Shown in pieces: positions 7,869-14,239 of a stretch of 15,408 nt of DNA. This stretch comes from Pseudomonadota bacterium. Lineage in GTDB: Bacteria > Pseudomonadota > Alphaproteobacteria > Rhizobiales > Devosiaceae. The stretch is from assembly GCA_023428425.1 (NCBI GenBank), contig JAEYYP010000153.1, positions 1 through 15,408 on the forward strand. Direction: 5' to 3'. A program made the translations under genes and the position numbers. The notes under the pieces are model-generated. The model was not told the DNA's origin. It made no database searches and saw nothing but the letters and a program-made list of their open reading frames with translations. Position 1 is the first letter of the stretch, and each line of letters starts with the position of its first letter.

Positions 7869-7884
7869 ATTGACATAGGTCAAT
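7869..7884. promoter_or_regulatory. FNR/FixK-type palindrome upstream of hemA
   Basis: ATTGAC-ATAG-GTCAAT is a perfect 16-base palindrome; its core TTGAC-N4-GTCAA has the layout of the CRP/FNR-family site TTGAT-N4-ATCAA. The centre (7876.5) is 87 bases from the hemA start codon. A possible -10 (TAGCTA, 7852-7847 on the minus strand) would give a start site near 7838-7835, putting the box close to -41.5, the classical activating position. Control of hemA by FnrL or FixK-type proteins is known in Rhodobacter and rhizobia. Which regulator acts here is inference. Confidence 0.65.
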
Positions 7885-7897
7885 TCGACGCGTGCGG

Positions 7898-7916
7898 GCC
7901 AATACAAGTCATTGGC
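7898..7916. promoter_or_regulatory. Inverted repeat GCCAAT-N7-ATTGGC between hemA and the acyltransferase-like gene
   Basis: GCCAAT (7898-7903) and ATTGGC (7911-7916) are exact inverted copies around ACAAGTC, starting 13 bases beyond the FNR/FixK-type palindrome. The symmetry and position suggest an operator for a second dimeric regulator of hemA. The rest of 7790-8188 holds only the two promoters and a GAATTAACG direct repeat (8105-8113 and 8155-8163); no credible gene was seen in it. Confidence 0.4.
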
Positions 7917-8130
7917 TGCCCTGCCGTCTGGCGACGCAGTTTGGAACCATCCTAAACAATGCGACCCTTCCTGCCAATCAACGGTGCGTTATGGAATAAT
8001 GCGCAGATGGGCGGTGTTCACCTCCGTTCGGACGGCGTGTGCGGGCATTCACCCGCTATTCATCGGCGCCGTGGGAAGGGGCGGGAGAGGCCCCGGCTGG
8101 CGGGGAATTAACGGCTATCCGCCGAGGCGA

Positions 8131-8158
8131 TTGACCGGCCGGTGGCGTAGACTAGAAT
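8131..8158 (+). promoter_or_regulatory. Sigma-70-type promoter of the acyltransferase-like gene
   Basis: TTGACC (-35, 8131-8136) and TAGAAT (-10, 8153-8158) each match the consensus at five of six positions with a 16-base spacer. The start of transcription would be near 8165, giving a 5' leader of about 24 bases with GAGGGGG as ribosome site (8174-8180). The second copy of a GAATTAACG direct repeat overlaps the -10 and the start region. Confidence 0.6.
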
Positions 8159-8188
8159 TAACGAACCGGAAACGAGGGGGACCGTGTC

Positions 8189-9514
8189 TTGAAGAGCTTT
8201 TCTTCTTCCAGCTTTGCCAACGACCACGCCGAGATTCTCGACCTGGCCCTGGCCGCGGTCAACAAGCACCCGCAGGCCCTGTTCACCGATTTCCAGTGGT
8301 TCCTCTACGAGGCCCGCGACACGGTGTTCTTCACCGCTTTCTCGAAGAATTCCTTCGACAAGGAAACACTCGGCAACCTCGTCGCCGACATGGTGGCGCT
8401 TGCCCCCCAGCTGAGCCACGGCTTCGTCGGCGCCCGTCCGGGGCAGCCGTTCCCGAAACACCTGCTCGATGCCATCACCCATGTCGAGGAAGTCGACAGC
8501 TTTGACGGCTATCCCGACAAGTGGCTGGGCAAGTCCGAGGATATCTTCGCGCAGGATGACCTGCCGCTGTTCCGCGTGCAGGCTGCCGTGCTGCGTGGCG
8601 GCCCCGATGCCGAGGGCCGCGCGTCCATCATCCAGGTCCGCTCGAGCCACGCCCTGCTCGAAGGCTCGGATTCCGCCCTGCTGACTCGTTCGGCTTCGGC
8701 CGGCCACGGGGTGATGAGCGACAAGACCAACAAGGTCGGGCTAAAGGCCCGCATCGCCGGCACCCTGCGCGGCTGGGGCATGACGTTCATGTACGTCACC
8801 CTCGCCAACCTCCTGGCCCCGCCCGAAAAGCCGTGGGGCTTCAAGACTCTGGCGCTGAAGCGCCACCGCCTGCGCCTCCTCGCCAACAAGCTCGGCGTGC
8901 GCCAGCGCTCGCTGATGTTCGCGTTGGTCACTCACGCGCTCAACGGCGAAGGCGCCGAAAAGCACATGAGCAAGAAGGTGATCGGCGCCGCCTACACCAT
9001 GCTCGACGGCAAGCGCCACGACGCCGACGATGATTTCTTCCGCGTCCGGGCGCTGGAAGCCAAGTTCGAGGTGCTCGACGATTTCGTCGCCTATGTCCGC
9101 AAGGTCGACGACACCATCGACCAGATCGAGCGCAAGGACATCACCAAGTTCCAGGTGATGATGAACTCGATGTTCAAGGCGCTGCGCTCGCTCAACAAGG
9201 CGCTGCCGTTCCTGCCGGGCCGCCGCTTCTGGCGCTTCAACGGTGGCGTCCACGTGGTGCTGACCCTGGTGCCGCCGCACCGCACCTATGGTCCGATGAC
9301 GCACGGCATGATCGAGCCGATCTTCTGCGGCGCCTGGCACCCCGCCGCCAACATCTGCACCTTCTGCCCCGGCCGCGAATACGTGACGCTGAACTTCACC
9401 ATGGAAACCCGCCACATCGCCAACGTGGAAAAGATCGAGGCGCTGCTGGCGAAGGTCGAAGCCATGGACATCGCCCCGACTCGCAAGGCCATCGCGGACG
9501 ACGAGGGCATCTGA
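8189..9514 (+). CDS. Acyltransferase-fold protein (WS/DGAT- or condensation-like), substrate unknown
   Basis: A 441-residue protein with no signal peptide. TTG 8189 is well supported: an in-frame TAA lies at 8159, no other start codon lies between, and GAGGGGG precedes it by eight bases. Residues 148-159 (IQVRSSHALLEG) resemble the HHxxxDG active-site motif of the wax-ester-synthase/DGAT and condensation superfamily, as a variant with one His (H154) and Glu158 for Asp. The C-terminal part (about 350-425) alternates strands as in those enzymes and ends in a helix followed by PTRKAIADDEGI. It may transfer an acyl group from a thioester, but the family call is tentative and rests on motif and layout. 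Residues 180-235 are rich in basic and hydrophobic residues and may touch membranes. It is divergent from hemA with its own promoter. A relic of a similar 3' end lies 300 bases downstream. Confidence 0.55.
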   Translation: MKSFSSSSFANDHAEILDLALAAVNKHPQALFTDFQWFLYEARDTVFFTAFSKNSFDKETLGNLVADMVALAPQLSHGFVGARPGQPFPKHLLDAITHVEEVDSFDGYPDKWLGKSEDIFAQDDLPLFRVQAAVLRGGPDAEGRASIIQVRSSHALLEGSDSALLTRSASAGHGVMSDKTNKVGLKARIAGTLRGWGMTFMYVTLANLLAPPEKPWGFKTLALKRHRLRLLANKLGVRQRSLMFALVTHALNGEGAEKHMSKKVIGAAYTMLDGKRHDADDDFFRVRALEAKFEVLDDFVAYVRKVDDTIDQIERKDITKFQVMMNSMFKALRSLNKALPFLPGRRFWRFNGGVHVVLTLVPPHRTYGPMTHGMIEPIFCGAWHPAANICTFCPGREYVTLNFTMETRHIANVEKIEALLAKVEAMDIAPTRKAIADDEGI

Positions 9515-9515
9515 G

Positions 9516-9530
9516 GGGGGCGCTGCCCCC
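9516..9530 (+). terminator. GC hairpin just after the acyltransferase-like gene
   Basis: GGGGGC (9516-9521) pairs with GCCCCC (9525-9530) around a three-base loop, starting one base past the stop codon. A second stem, CCCTGCG-AAG-CGCAGGG, follows at 9541-9557. Neither has a T-tract, so intrinsic termination is uncertain; they could instead protect the 3' end. Confidence 0.35.
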
Positions 9531-9540
9531 GGCGGTCCCT

Positions 9541-9683
9541 CCCTGCGAAGCGCAGGGCAACTGCCTTTGGCGGAATGGGCCACTGGCCACCTCCCGCCCT
9601 TGCGGGGGAGGTAGCGTCGCTAGGAGCGCAGCGACGTAGCAGAGCTAGGAGGGGGGTGTCGCCGAGGTCAGCATTTGTGCACG
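9541..9683. repeat. Palindromic dispersed-type repeat, copy A
   Basis: Copy A begins with the CCCTGCG-AAG-CGCAGGG stem and runs through several nested hairpins: CCTCCCGC with GCGGGGGAGG (9590-9611), and CGTCGCT with AGCGACG (9615-9636). It ends in GGAGGGGGGTGT and a less conserved tail to about 9683. From 9542 to about 9665 it is nearly identical to copy B at 9897-10020. No reading frame is conserved. The form resembles the GC-rich intergenic palindromes scattered through many alphaproteobacterial genomes; that it is dispersed in this genome is inferred. Confidence 0.8.
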
Positions 9684-9692
9684 ATCCTCGCC

Positions 9693-9776
9693 GAACCCCC
9701 CTTCCTACCTCCGCTAAGGCGCTGACGCGCCCAAGCTTCGGTACCTTCCCCGCAAGGGGGACGGTGACCAGCGGCC
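9693..9776. repeat. Inverted, diverged copy of the palindromic repeat
   Basis: The segment reads as a reversed relative of copies A and B. AACCCCCCTTCCTACCTCCGC mirrors the GGAGGGGGG end, and CCTTCCCCGCAAGGGGGACGGT followed by GACCAGCGGCC mirrors the GGCCACTGGCCACCTCCCGC end. It is clearly less similar than A and B are to each other. With copy A it makes an interrupted palindrome of about 200 bases centred near 9675. Confidence 0.6.
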
Positions 9777-9816
9777 TCCACCTTGTTGGGAGTTGCCGAC
9801 AGGCGGAGGCAGCAAC

Positions 9817-9873
9817 AAACTCGGCATCCCCACGCCGACCCGCAAGGCGATCGCTGAAGACGAGGGCATCTGA
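9817..9873 (+). pseudogene. Relic of the 3' end of a second acyltransferase-like gene
   Basis: The codons before a TGA at 9871-9873 read KLGIPTPTRKAIAEDEGI, against VEAMDIAPTRKAIADDEGI at the end of the intact gene 359 bases upstream. Over the last eleven codons ten residues agree, while several third positions differ (GCC to GCG, GCG to GCT). That pattern suggests a paralogue once under protein-level selection rather than a recent copy. Homology ends upstream of about 9817, and the rest of that gene has been lost or replaced by the inverted repeat. There is no start signal, so it is not expected to be expressed. Confidence 0.6.
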
Positions 9874-9896
9874 GGAGGCGCTGACCGAGGCTTCTC

Positions 9897-10037
9897 CTGC
9901 GAAGCGCAGGGCAACTGCCTTTGGCGGAATGGGCCACTGGCCACCTCCCGCCCTTGCGGGGGGAGGTAGCGTCGCTAGGAGCGATAGCGACGTAGCAGAG
10001 CTAGGAGGAGGGTGTTGCCAAGGTCTGCACTTGTCAC
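9897..10037. repeat. Palindromic dispersed-type repeat, copy B
   Basis: This is the direct repeat of copy A, offset by about 355 bases: TGCGAAGCGCAGGGCAACTG, the CCTCCCGCCCTTGCGGGGGG hairpin, the CGTCGCT...AGCGACG stem and the GGAGGAGGGTGT end all recur. A few changes and one-base insertions separate the copies (for example one extra G in the G-run, and GCGATAGCGAC for GCGCAGCGAC). Copies A and B each follow the same gene 3' end, intact for A and relic for B, so gene end and repeat were probably duplicated together. Confidence 0.8.
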
Positions 10038-10089
10038 GTTCCCGCTACAGCAACACTCTAGACCCCGGCATGGGGACGCACCATGGCCC

Positions 10090-11097
10090 TTACCTCCCGA
10101 ACCCACCCACCTTCACCACGATCATCTCGTGGTCGGACAGCACTTCGCCGTCGGGCGCCAGGGCCGGTACGATGCGGCTCTCTTCCACCACCAGTCCGCG
10201 CGTCAGGAACCAGTCGAGTTTCCATGTCCCGCGCGGGTTGCGGCTCACGCGGCTCGGTCGCGTCGTCGTCTGTTTGAGCGGCCCGCCATGCCGCTCATAG
10301 CCGCGCCCCGCCGCATGGCCGAACAGCGTTTCCTTCTCGAAGTCGCCGCCATCGGCCAGCCCGGTGTTGAGATCGCCGCCGATTATCACCGGCACATCCC
10401 CCGCCAGGTCGTCGATCGCGTCGAGCAACCGCCGCACCTGCCCCTCGCGATAGCTGGCGTCGCCGCGATTCTCGAGATGTACCGACACGGCGTAGAGCGG
10501 GCCGTCCGTCGTCATCACCGCCGAGGCGATGGCGCAGCGTGTGCCGATCCGCTTGGCCGGCGTCTCCGGCGTGAACCAGTGCCCCCAGTCCTCGAGCCGG
10601 ATCATCACCGGTGCCTGAAGCGCCGTCCTCGCCATGAGCGCATTGCCGTGGAAGCCGTGCAGGTTGAAATCGTCGGTGCAGAACTCGAGTTCCACCTCGC
10701 CGCCCAGTTCCAGCTCGAGGAACTCCACCCCGAAGGCGTAGGCCATGCTCAGTCGCTCGGCCAGCTCGCGCGAGGTGTGCAGTTGCCCCGTCCGCGCCAT
10801 GCCGTTGTCGACTTCCGACAGCAGCGCGATATCGGCACTCTCGCGTGCGATCGCCTCGGCGGACTTCTCCACCGCGTAGCAGCGTTCGAGGTTCCACGCC
10901 GCCACGGTGAGCGGGAAGCTCAAGGGCGCGACCAGGTCCGAAACCGGCGCCTCAACCCGCTGCAAGCAGGGGAGCGCCGCGAGCGCCCCGGCATGGTTGG
11001 CCTCGGTCCTTTCGAGGCCCGCGAGTCGATCGCAATCCTCTTGCGTGGGCCCGCTGAGGAGGGCGATCTGGGCGGGTTTGACGAGGTCGAGGGACAT
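10090..11097 (-). CDS. Endonuclease/exonuclease/phosphatase-family protein
   Basis: A 335-residue protein with the full set of EEP-fold catalytic motifs. These are N69 (AAWNLER), E95 (LLSEVDNG), H207 (VSVHLENRGD), D242 and N244 (GGDLNTG), D295 (KLDWFLTRG) and D322-H323 (LSDHEMIVV). These residues bind the metal and carry out phosphodiester or phosphomonoester hydrolysis; whether the substrate is nucleic acid, a phosphoinositide-like lipid or another phosphodiester cannot be read. The core starts near residue 62; the first 60 residues are not part of the fold and have no signal peptide. ATG 11097 lacks a clear ribosome site, so the start could differ. The gene follows the REC-kinase gene by 69 bases with two hairpins between, so it may be the last gene of that operon. 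Only a weak four-pair hairpin (10063-10075) lies beyond its stop. Confidence 0.85.
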   Translation of the reverse strand: MSLDLVKPAQIALLSGPTQEDCDRLAGLERTEANHAGALAALPCLQRVEAPVSDLVAPLSFPLTVAAWNLERCYAVEKSAEAIARESADIALLSEVDNGMARTGQLHTSRELAERLSMAYAFGVEFLELELGGEVELEFCTDDFNLHGFHGNALMARTALQAPVMIRLEDWGHWFTPETPAKRIGTRCAIASAVMTTDGPLYAVSVHLENRGDASYREGQVRRLLDAIDDLAGDVPVIIGGDLNTGLADGGDFEKETLFGHAAGRGYERHGGPLKQTTTRPSRVSRNPRGTWKLDWFLTRGLVVEESRIVPALAPDGEVLSDHEMIVVKVGGFGR

Positions 11098-11106
11098 GAG
11101 CGAGCC

Positions 11107-11152
11107 AGCAGGGTTAAGGAAACCTGCTCCTACCCGCAGCGGATGTCGCTGC
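11107..11152 (-). other. Two stem-loops between the REC-kinase and EEP genes
   Basis: GCAGCG (11136-11141) pairs with CGCTGC (11147-11152) around five bases, and AGCAGG (11107-11112) pairs with CCTGCT (11123-11128), the latter extendable by two A-T pairs past one mismatch. Both fall in the 69-base gap. Neither has a clean T-tract on the minus strand, so they may be attenuating or mRNA-processing structures rather than a full terminator. Confidence 0.4.
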
Positions 11153-11166
11153 CGTGACGGCGGTGG

Positions 11167-12198
11167 CTAGGCCAGCGCGAACCGTACCTCGGCCACGGTG
11201 CCGCCCGCGACGCGGTAGGCGATGCTCGCGCCGAGGGTACGGCACATCGCCCCGATGATCTTGCTGCCCAGCCCTGTTCCCTTCGCCGGCCCTGTGCCGT
11301 CCCAGCCCGGGCCGTCATCGGAGATGGTCAGCGTCACGCCGCCCGCCTCGGCATCGAGCACCACCCGCACCTCGCCGGGCACGCCGGGCGGGTAGGCGTA
11401 CTTGAAGGCGTTGGTGGCGAGTTCCGTGGTGATGATCCCTACCGACACGGCCTTGTCGGTGCTCAGGATCACCGGGCCCAGCTGCCGCACGATCGAAGCG
11501 CCAAAGCCCTCACCGCGCATGGTGCCTTCGAGGTTGTCGAGCAGTGAGGTCAGGTACTCGTCGAGTTGCACCGAGCGCACGTCGCCCGAGGCGTAGAGGC
11601 TCTTGTGCACTGCCGACACCGCGAAGATTCGGGCCTGCGTCTCGGCCAGCGCGTCCTTGGCCACCTGGTCCTTGATGGCGTTGGCCTGCAGGTTCACCAG
11701 CGAGGAAACAAGCGACAGGCTGTTGGCGACGCGGTGGTTCACCTCGCGCAGCAGCAGCTCGGCGCGGTCCCGCGCCTCGCGCACTTCCTGCTCGGCTGCG
11801 TCGCGGGCGGCCCTGAGCCGGGTCTTCTCGATGGCGTTTTCGAGCGCCGAGGCGAGCAGCACCAGAAAGTCGTCGCCCACCGATTTGGGCACGAAGTCCG
11901 CCGCACCGCCGCGCAAGGCCGCAACCGCCGTGTCCACCTCGGCCGAGGCGGTGACGTAGACGACCGTCGGCGCGCTCTCGACGCCGGCCAGCGCACCGAG
12001 GAAGTCGATACCGGTGCCGGTCGGCAGGTTGTGGTCGAGCGCCACGACGTCGATGCCGCCTGCCGCCACGGCGGCGAGGCCCTGCTCGGCATCGGCGGCC
12101 AGCACCACCTGATGGCCCCGGCGCGTCAGCGCGCGCTGCACCAGCCGGGCCAGTGCTTCGTCGTCATCGACATACAGGATGGTACCGCCGCTCGACAT
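11167..12198 (-). CDS. Response-regulator/histidine-kinase hybrid (REC + HisKA_2 + HATPase)
   Basis: A 343-residue soluble protein. The N-terminal receiver is intact: acidic residues D11-D13 (YVDDDE), D55 (VVALDHNLP), T83 and K105. A coiled segment (about 117-148) leads to a HisKA_2-type dimerisation region with H155 in LLREVNHRVANSLSLVSSLV. The ATPase part has N263 (ATNAFKYAY), DDGPGW (294-299) and GTGLGSKII (307-315). The receiver-first layout suggests that phosphorylation of D55 by an upstream kinase controls the C-terminal kinase, an intermediate step in a relay. Kinases of the HisKA_2/HWE groups often feed alphaproteobacterial stress-response regulators; no such target is in the window. 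It starts four bases after the CheY-like gene stops, so translation is probably coupled. Confidence 0.92.
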   Translation of the reverse strand: MSSGGTILYVDDDEALARLVQRALTRRGHQVVLAADAEQGLAAVAAGGIDVVALDHNLPTGTGIDFLGALAGVESAPTVVYVTASAEVDTAVAALRGGAADFVPKSVGDDFLVLLASALENAIEKTRLRAARDAAEQEVREARDRAELLLREVNHRVANSLSLVSSLVNLQANAIKDQVAKDALAETQARIFAVSAVHKSLYASGDVRSVQLDEYLTSLLDNLEGTMRGEGFGASIVRQLGPVILSTDKAVSVGIITTELATNAFKYAYPPGVPGEVRVVLDAEAGGVTLTISDDGPGWDGTGPAKGTGLGSKIIGAMCRTLGASIAYRVAGGTVAEVRFALA

Positions 12199-12202
12199 GG
12201 GA

Positions 12203-12649
12203 TCAGGCGGTTTCCGGAACCTGGATCACCGAGAAGAACAGGCCCAACTGCCGGATGGCGTTGGCAAAGCCCTCGTAGTTCACCGGCTTGGTGATGTAGA
12301 CATTGGCGCCCAGGTCGAAGCAGCGCTGGATCTCGCGGCTGTCGTCGGTCGTGGTCAGCACCACCACGGGCGAGCGCTTCAGGTGCTCGTTGCTCTTGAT
12401 CTTGGCCAGGATGTCGACGCCGGTCATGTCCGGGAGGTTGAGGTCGAGCAGGATCAGCAGCTGCCGCCCGGCGCTCACCGTCCCGCTGCCATCGGCGCCG
12501 AACAGGTAGTCCAGTGCGCTGGTACCGTTCGTGAACGGCATGATCTGGTTGTTGACCCCGGCACGCCGGATGTTCTTTTCGATGAGGCGGGCATGCCCCT
12601 CGTCGTCCTCGATCATGATGATCGTCACGGGCTTCTGGTTGTCGCTCAT
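12203..12649 (-). CDS. Rcp1-type single-domain response regulator (CheY-like)
   Basis: A 148-residue stand-alone receiver with acidic residues E14-D15-D16 (MIEDDEGHARLIEKNI), phosphoacceptor D69 (ILLDLNLPDMTG), switch T99-T100 and K121 (YITKPVN). The extended loop before the phosphorylated strand (about 52-62) and the IEDDEGHARLIE start are typical of the Rcp1 group that pairs with phytochrome-like or CHASE3 kinases. It has no DNA-binding or enzymatic output, so it must act through protein contact or pass phosphate on. Its ATG overlaps the upstream kinase stop codon (ATGA), and the REC-kinase starts four bases past its own stop. This places it between two kinases as a likely shuttle, which is inference from order. 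Confidence 0.93.
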   Translation of the reverse strand: MSDNQKPVTIIMIEDDEGHARLIEKNIRRAGVNNQIMPFTNGTSALDYLFGADGSGTVSAGRQLLILLDLNLPDMTGVDILAKIKSNEHLKRSPVVVLTTTDDSREIQRCFDLGANVYITKPVNYEGFANAIRQLGLFFSVIQVPETA

Positions 12650-14133
12650 GTGCTGGTGCTCCCGACCTGCAGGGTGCGCGGCAGGGTGATGCGGAACGTC
12701 GTCCCCTGGCCGAACACGGAATTCATGGTGATGTCGCCGCCGAGGTTGCGGACCACGGTGCGAACGAAGGCGAGGCCGATGCCCTCGCCGGCCTGATCCT
12801 GTACCCCGGACCGCCTGAACAGTTCGAAAACACGCTCGCGATCCTGCTCGGCAATGCCGCGCCCGTTATCCTCGAATTCCAGCACGATCAGCTGTCCCGG
12901 CGCAACGCTGCCGCGCACGTGGATGCGCAGCGGCCGGTCCTTGGCGCGATATTTCACGGCATTGTCGAGCAGGTTGCCGATCGCCTGCTCCAGCGAAAGC
13001 CGGTCCGTGGAGATCGCCGGCACGTTCACGTCGAGCTTCATTTCGCCGCCCGCTTCGCCCAGCTGGTGCGCAATCGCCGCCGCGCCCGCAGCGACGAGCT
13101 GGTTCACATCGACGCGCTCTGCCTTCAGCACGCGCCGACCTTCGCGCGAGAGCTTGAGGATGGCGTTGATCAGCCCGTCCATCTTGCGCGTCGACGAGCG
13201 GATGAAGCCGATCGCTTCGGGCAGGTCCTCGGTCGCGGCGACGCGGGCCTGTTCCGTTACCGGATCGGCGTCGGGCACTTCGCGGTCGAGCAGGGCCCGC
13301 ACGCTCTTGACGCTTTCCTCGAGCTCGCTGGTGAAACCCATGATGTTGACCAGCGGTGCCCGCAGGTCATGCGTCACGATATAGGCGAAGCGCTGGATCT
13401 CGTCGTTGGCCTGCGTCAGGTCGGCGGTCCTGAGCCGCACCCGCTCCTCGAGCTCCGCATTGAGTGCGGTCACCTCATCGCGCGCTTGCACCAGTTCGCG
13501 CGTATAGCGCCACACGGTCAGCGCCGAGCCACCGACGACGGCGATGATCATCACGCCGCCGACGATCGACACCCAGCGCAGCCACTCGGCATTCCGCCGC
13601 TGCTCGGCGACGCCATCCGTCAGCCGCTCGTCGGCCGCCGTGATCACCGCTGTCAGGAAGGTGATGGCGCCATCCATAAGCTCCTTGCCGCGGTCGGTGC
13701 GGATGATCGCCACCGCGTCGTCGTGGCGCCCGGCCTGTTCGAGGGCGATGGTTTCATCCATCTCCGCCACCTTGCCGTCGACGTTCCGCGTGAACTCCGC
13801 CAGCGGCGCCTCGGCAGTCGGGTAGGGGGCAAGCACGAGGCGCAGCGCATCCATCCGCTGCGGCAGGAACTCTTTTGCGCGCCCATAGGTCTCGAGATAC
13901 GCCTCGTTGCCGCTCAGGATGTAGCCGCGCTGGTTGGTCTCGGCCACGCGCAGCGTATTGCGCAGGTCCACCGCCGCCGCGCGCGCGTCACGGGCCTCCA
14001 GCACCTCGTTGAAATAGCTCTGGCTGCGCTCGCCGAGGTAGATCACCGTCCCCACGATCGCCAGCAGCGCGACGAGTCCGACGGCTAGCAGCGCCAGCGT
14101 CGAGCGGACAAAGACCTGGCTTGAGATCGGCAT
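12646..14133 (-). CDS. CHASE3-domain membrane histidine kinase
   Basis: A 495-residue sensor. One membrane segment (about 11-33) is followed by a helical CHASE3-type periplasmic domain (about 38-180, with LRVAETNQRGYILSGNEAYL), then a second membrane segment (about 186-208). A coiled coil (about 210-246) leads to a HisKA domain with H255 (THDLRAPLVNIMGFT). The ATPase domain has N387/N391 (GNLLDNAVKY), D422 (EDNGRGI) and GEGIGLAFV (449-457). ATG 14133 is preferred because GGGAG precedes it by five bases; the ATG at 14166 has no ribosome site. It is first in the operon with the CheY-like protein and the REC-kinase and overlaps the former by four bases. The signal is unknown; CHASE3 domains are found in sensors of varied stresses. 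Confidence 0.94.
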   Translation of the reverse strand: MPISSQVFVRSTLALLAVGLVALLAIVGTVIYLGERSQSYFNEVLEARDARAAAVDLRNTLRVAETNQRGYILSGNEAYLETYGRAKEFLPQRMDALRLVLAPYPTAEAPLAEFTRNVDGKVAEMDETIALEQAGRHDDAVAIIRTDRGKELMDGAITFLTAVITAADERLTDGVAEQRRNAEWLRWVSIVGGVMIIAVVGGSALTVWRYTRELVQARDEVTALNAELEERVRLRTADLTQANDEIQRFAYIVTHDLRAPLVNIMGFTSELEESVKSVRALLDREVPDADPVTEQARVAATEDLPEAIGFIRSSTRKMDGLINAILKLSREGRRVLKAERVDVNQLVAAGAAAIAHQLGEAGGEMKLDVNVPAISTDRLSLEQAIGNLLDNAVKYRAKDRPLRIHVRGSVAPGQLIVLEFEDNGRGIAEQDRERVFELFRRSGVQDQAGEGIGLAFVRTVVRNLGGDITMNSVFGQGTTFRITLPRTLQVGSTST

Positions 14134-14140
14134 GGGCACT

Positions 14141-14155
14141 CCCGGAAACACCGGG
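14141..14155 (-). promoter_or_regulatory. Short hairpin covering the ribosome site of the CHASE3 kinase gene
   Basis: CCCGG (14141-14145) and CCGGG (14151-14155) form a perfect five-pair stem with an AAACA loop (UGUUU in the mRNA). In the transcript the GGG of the GGGAG ribosome site lies in the 3' arm of the stem. It could dampen translation initiation of the whole operon, but the stem is short and the role is inferred. Confidence 0.35.
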
Positions 14156-14182
14156 TTCTGCCTCATTTCTGCGCGCCGCGCT

Positions 14183-14188
14183 ATTGTA
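14183..14188 (-). promoter_or_regulatory. Possible -10 box of the signalling operon
   Basis: Read on the minus strand, TACAAT (14188-14183) matches the -10 consensus at five of six positions and would give a leader of roughly 43 bases before ATG 14133. No convincing -35 is seen at 16-18 bases, so an activator may be needed, or another sigma factor may be used. Confidence 0.35.
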
Positions 14189-14239
14189 AAAGATAACCGC
14201 CGGCTCTCCGCCTTTCGAGAGGTGTCGGGCGCAGCACCC

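Noticed and set aside
9541..10037. CRISPR array
   Set aside because: The repeat units are over 100 bases, only two are close copies, one is inverted, and there are no regular spacers or cas genes.
9575..10300. Open frame of 241 codons across the repeat cluster
   Set aside because: It runs through all three repeat copies and into the antisense of the EEP gene; it has no ribosome site and no recognisable domain, and the A/B copies carry one-base insertions that break any shared frame.
12919..14088. Long plus-strand open frame of 389 codons opposite the CHASE3 kinase
   Set aside because: It is an antisense shadow of a well-defined kinase gene, with no ribosome site and no recognisable domain.
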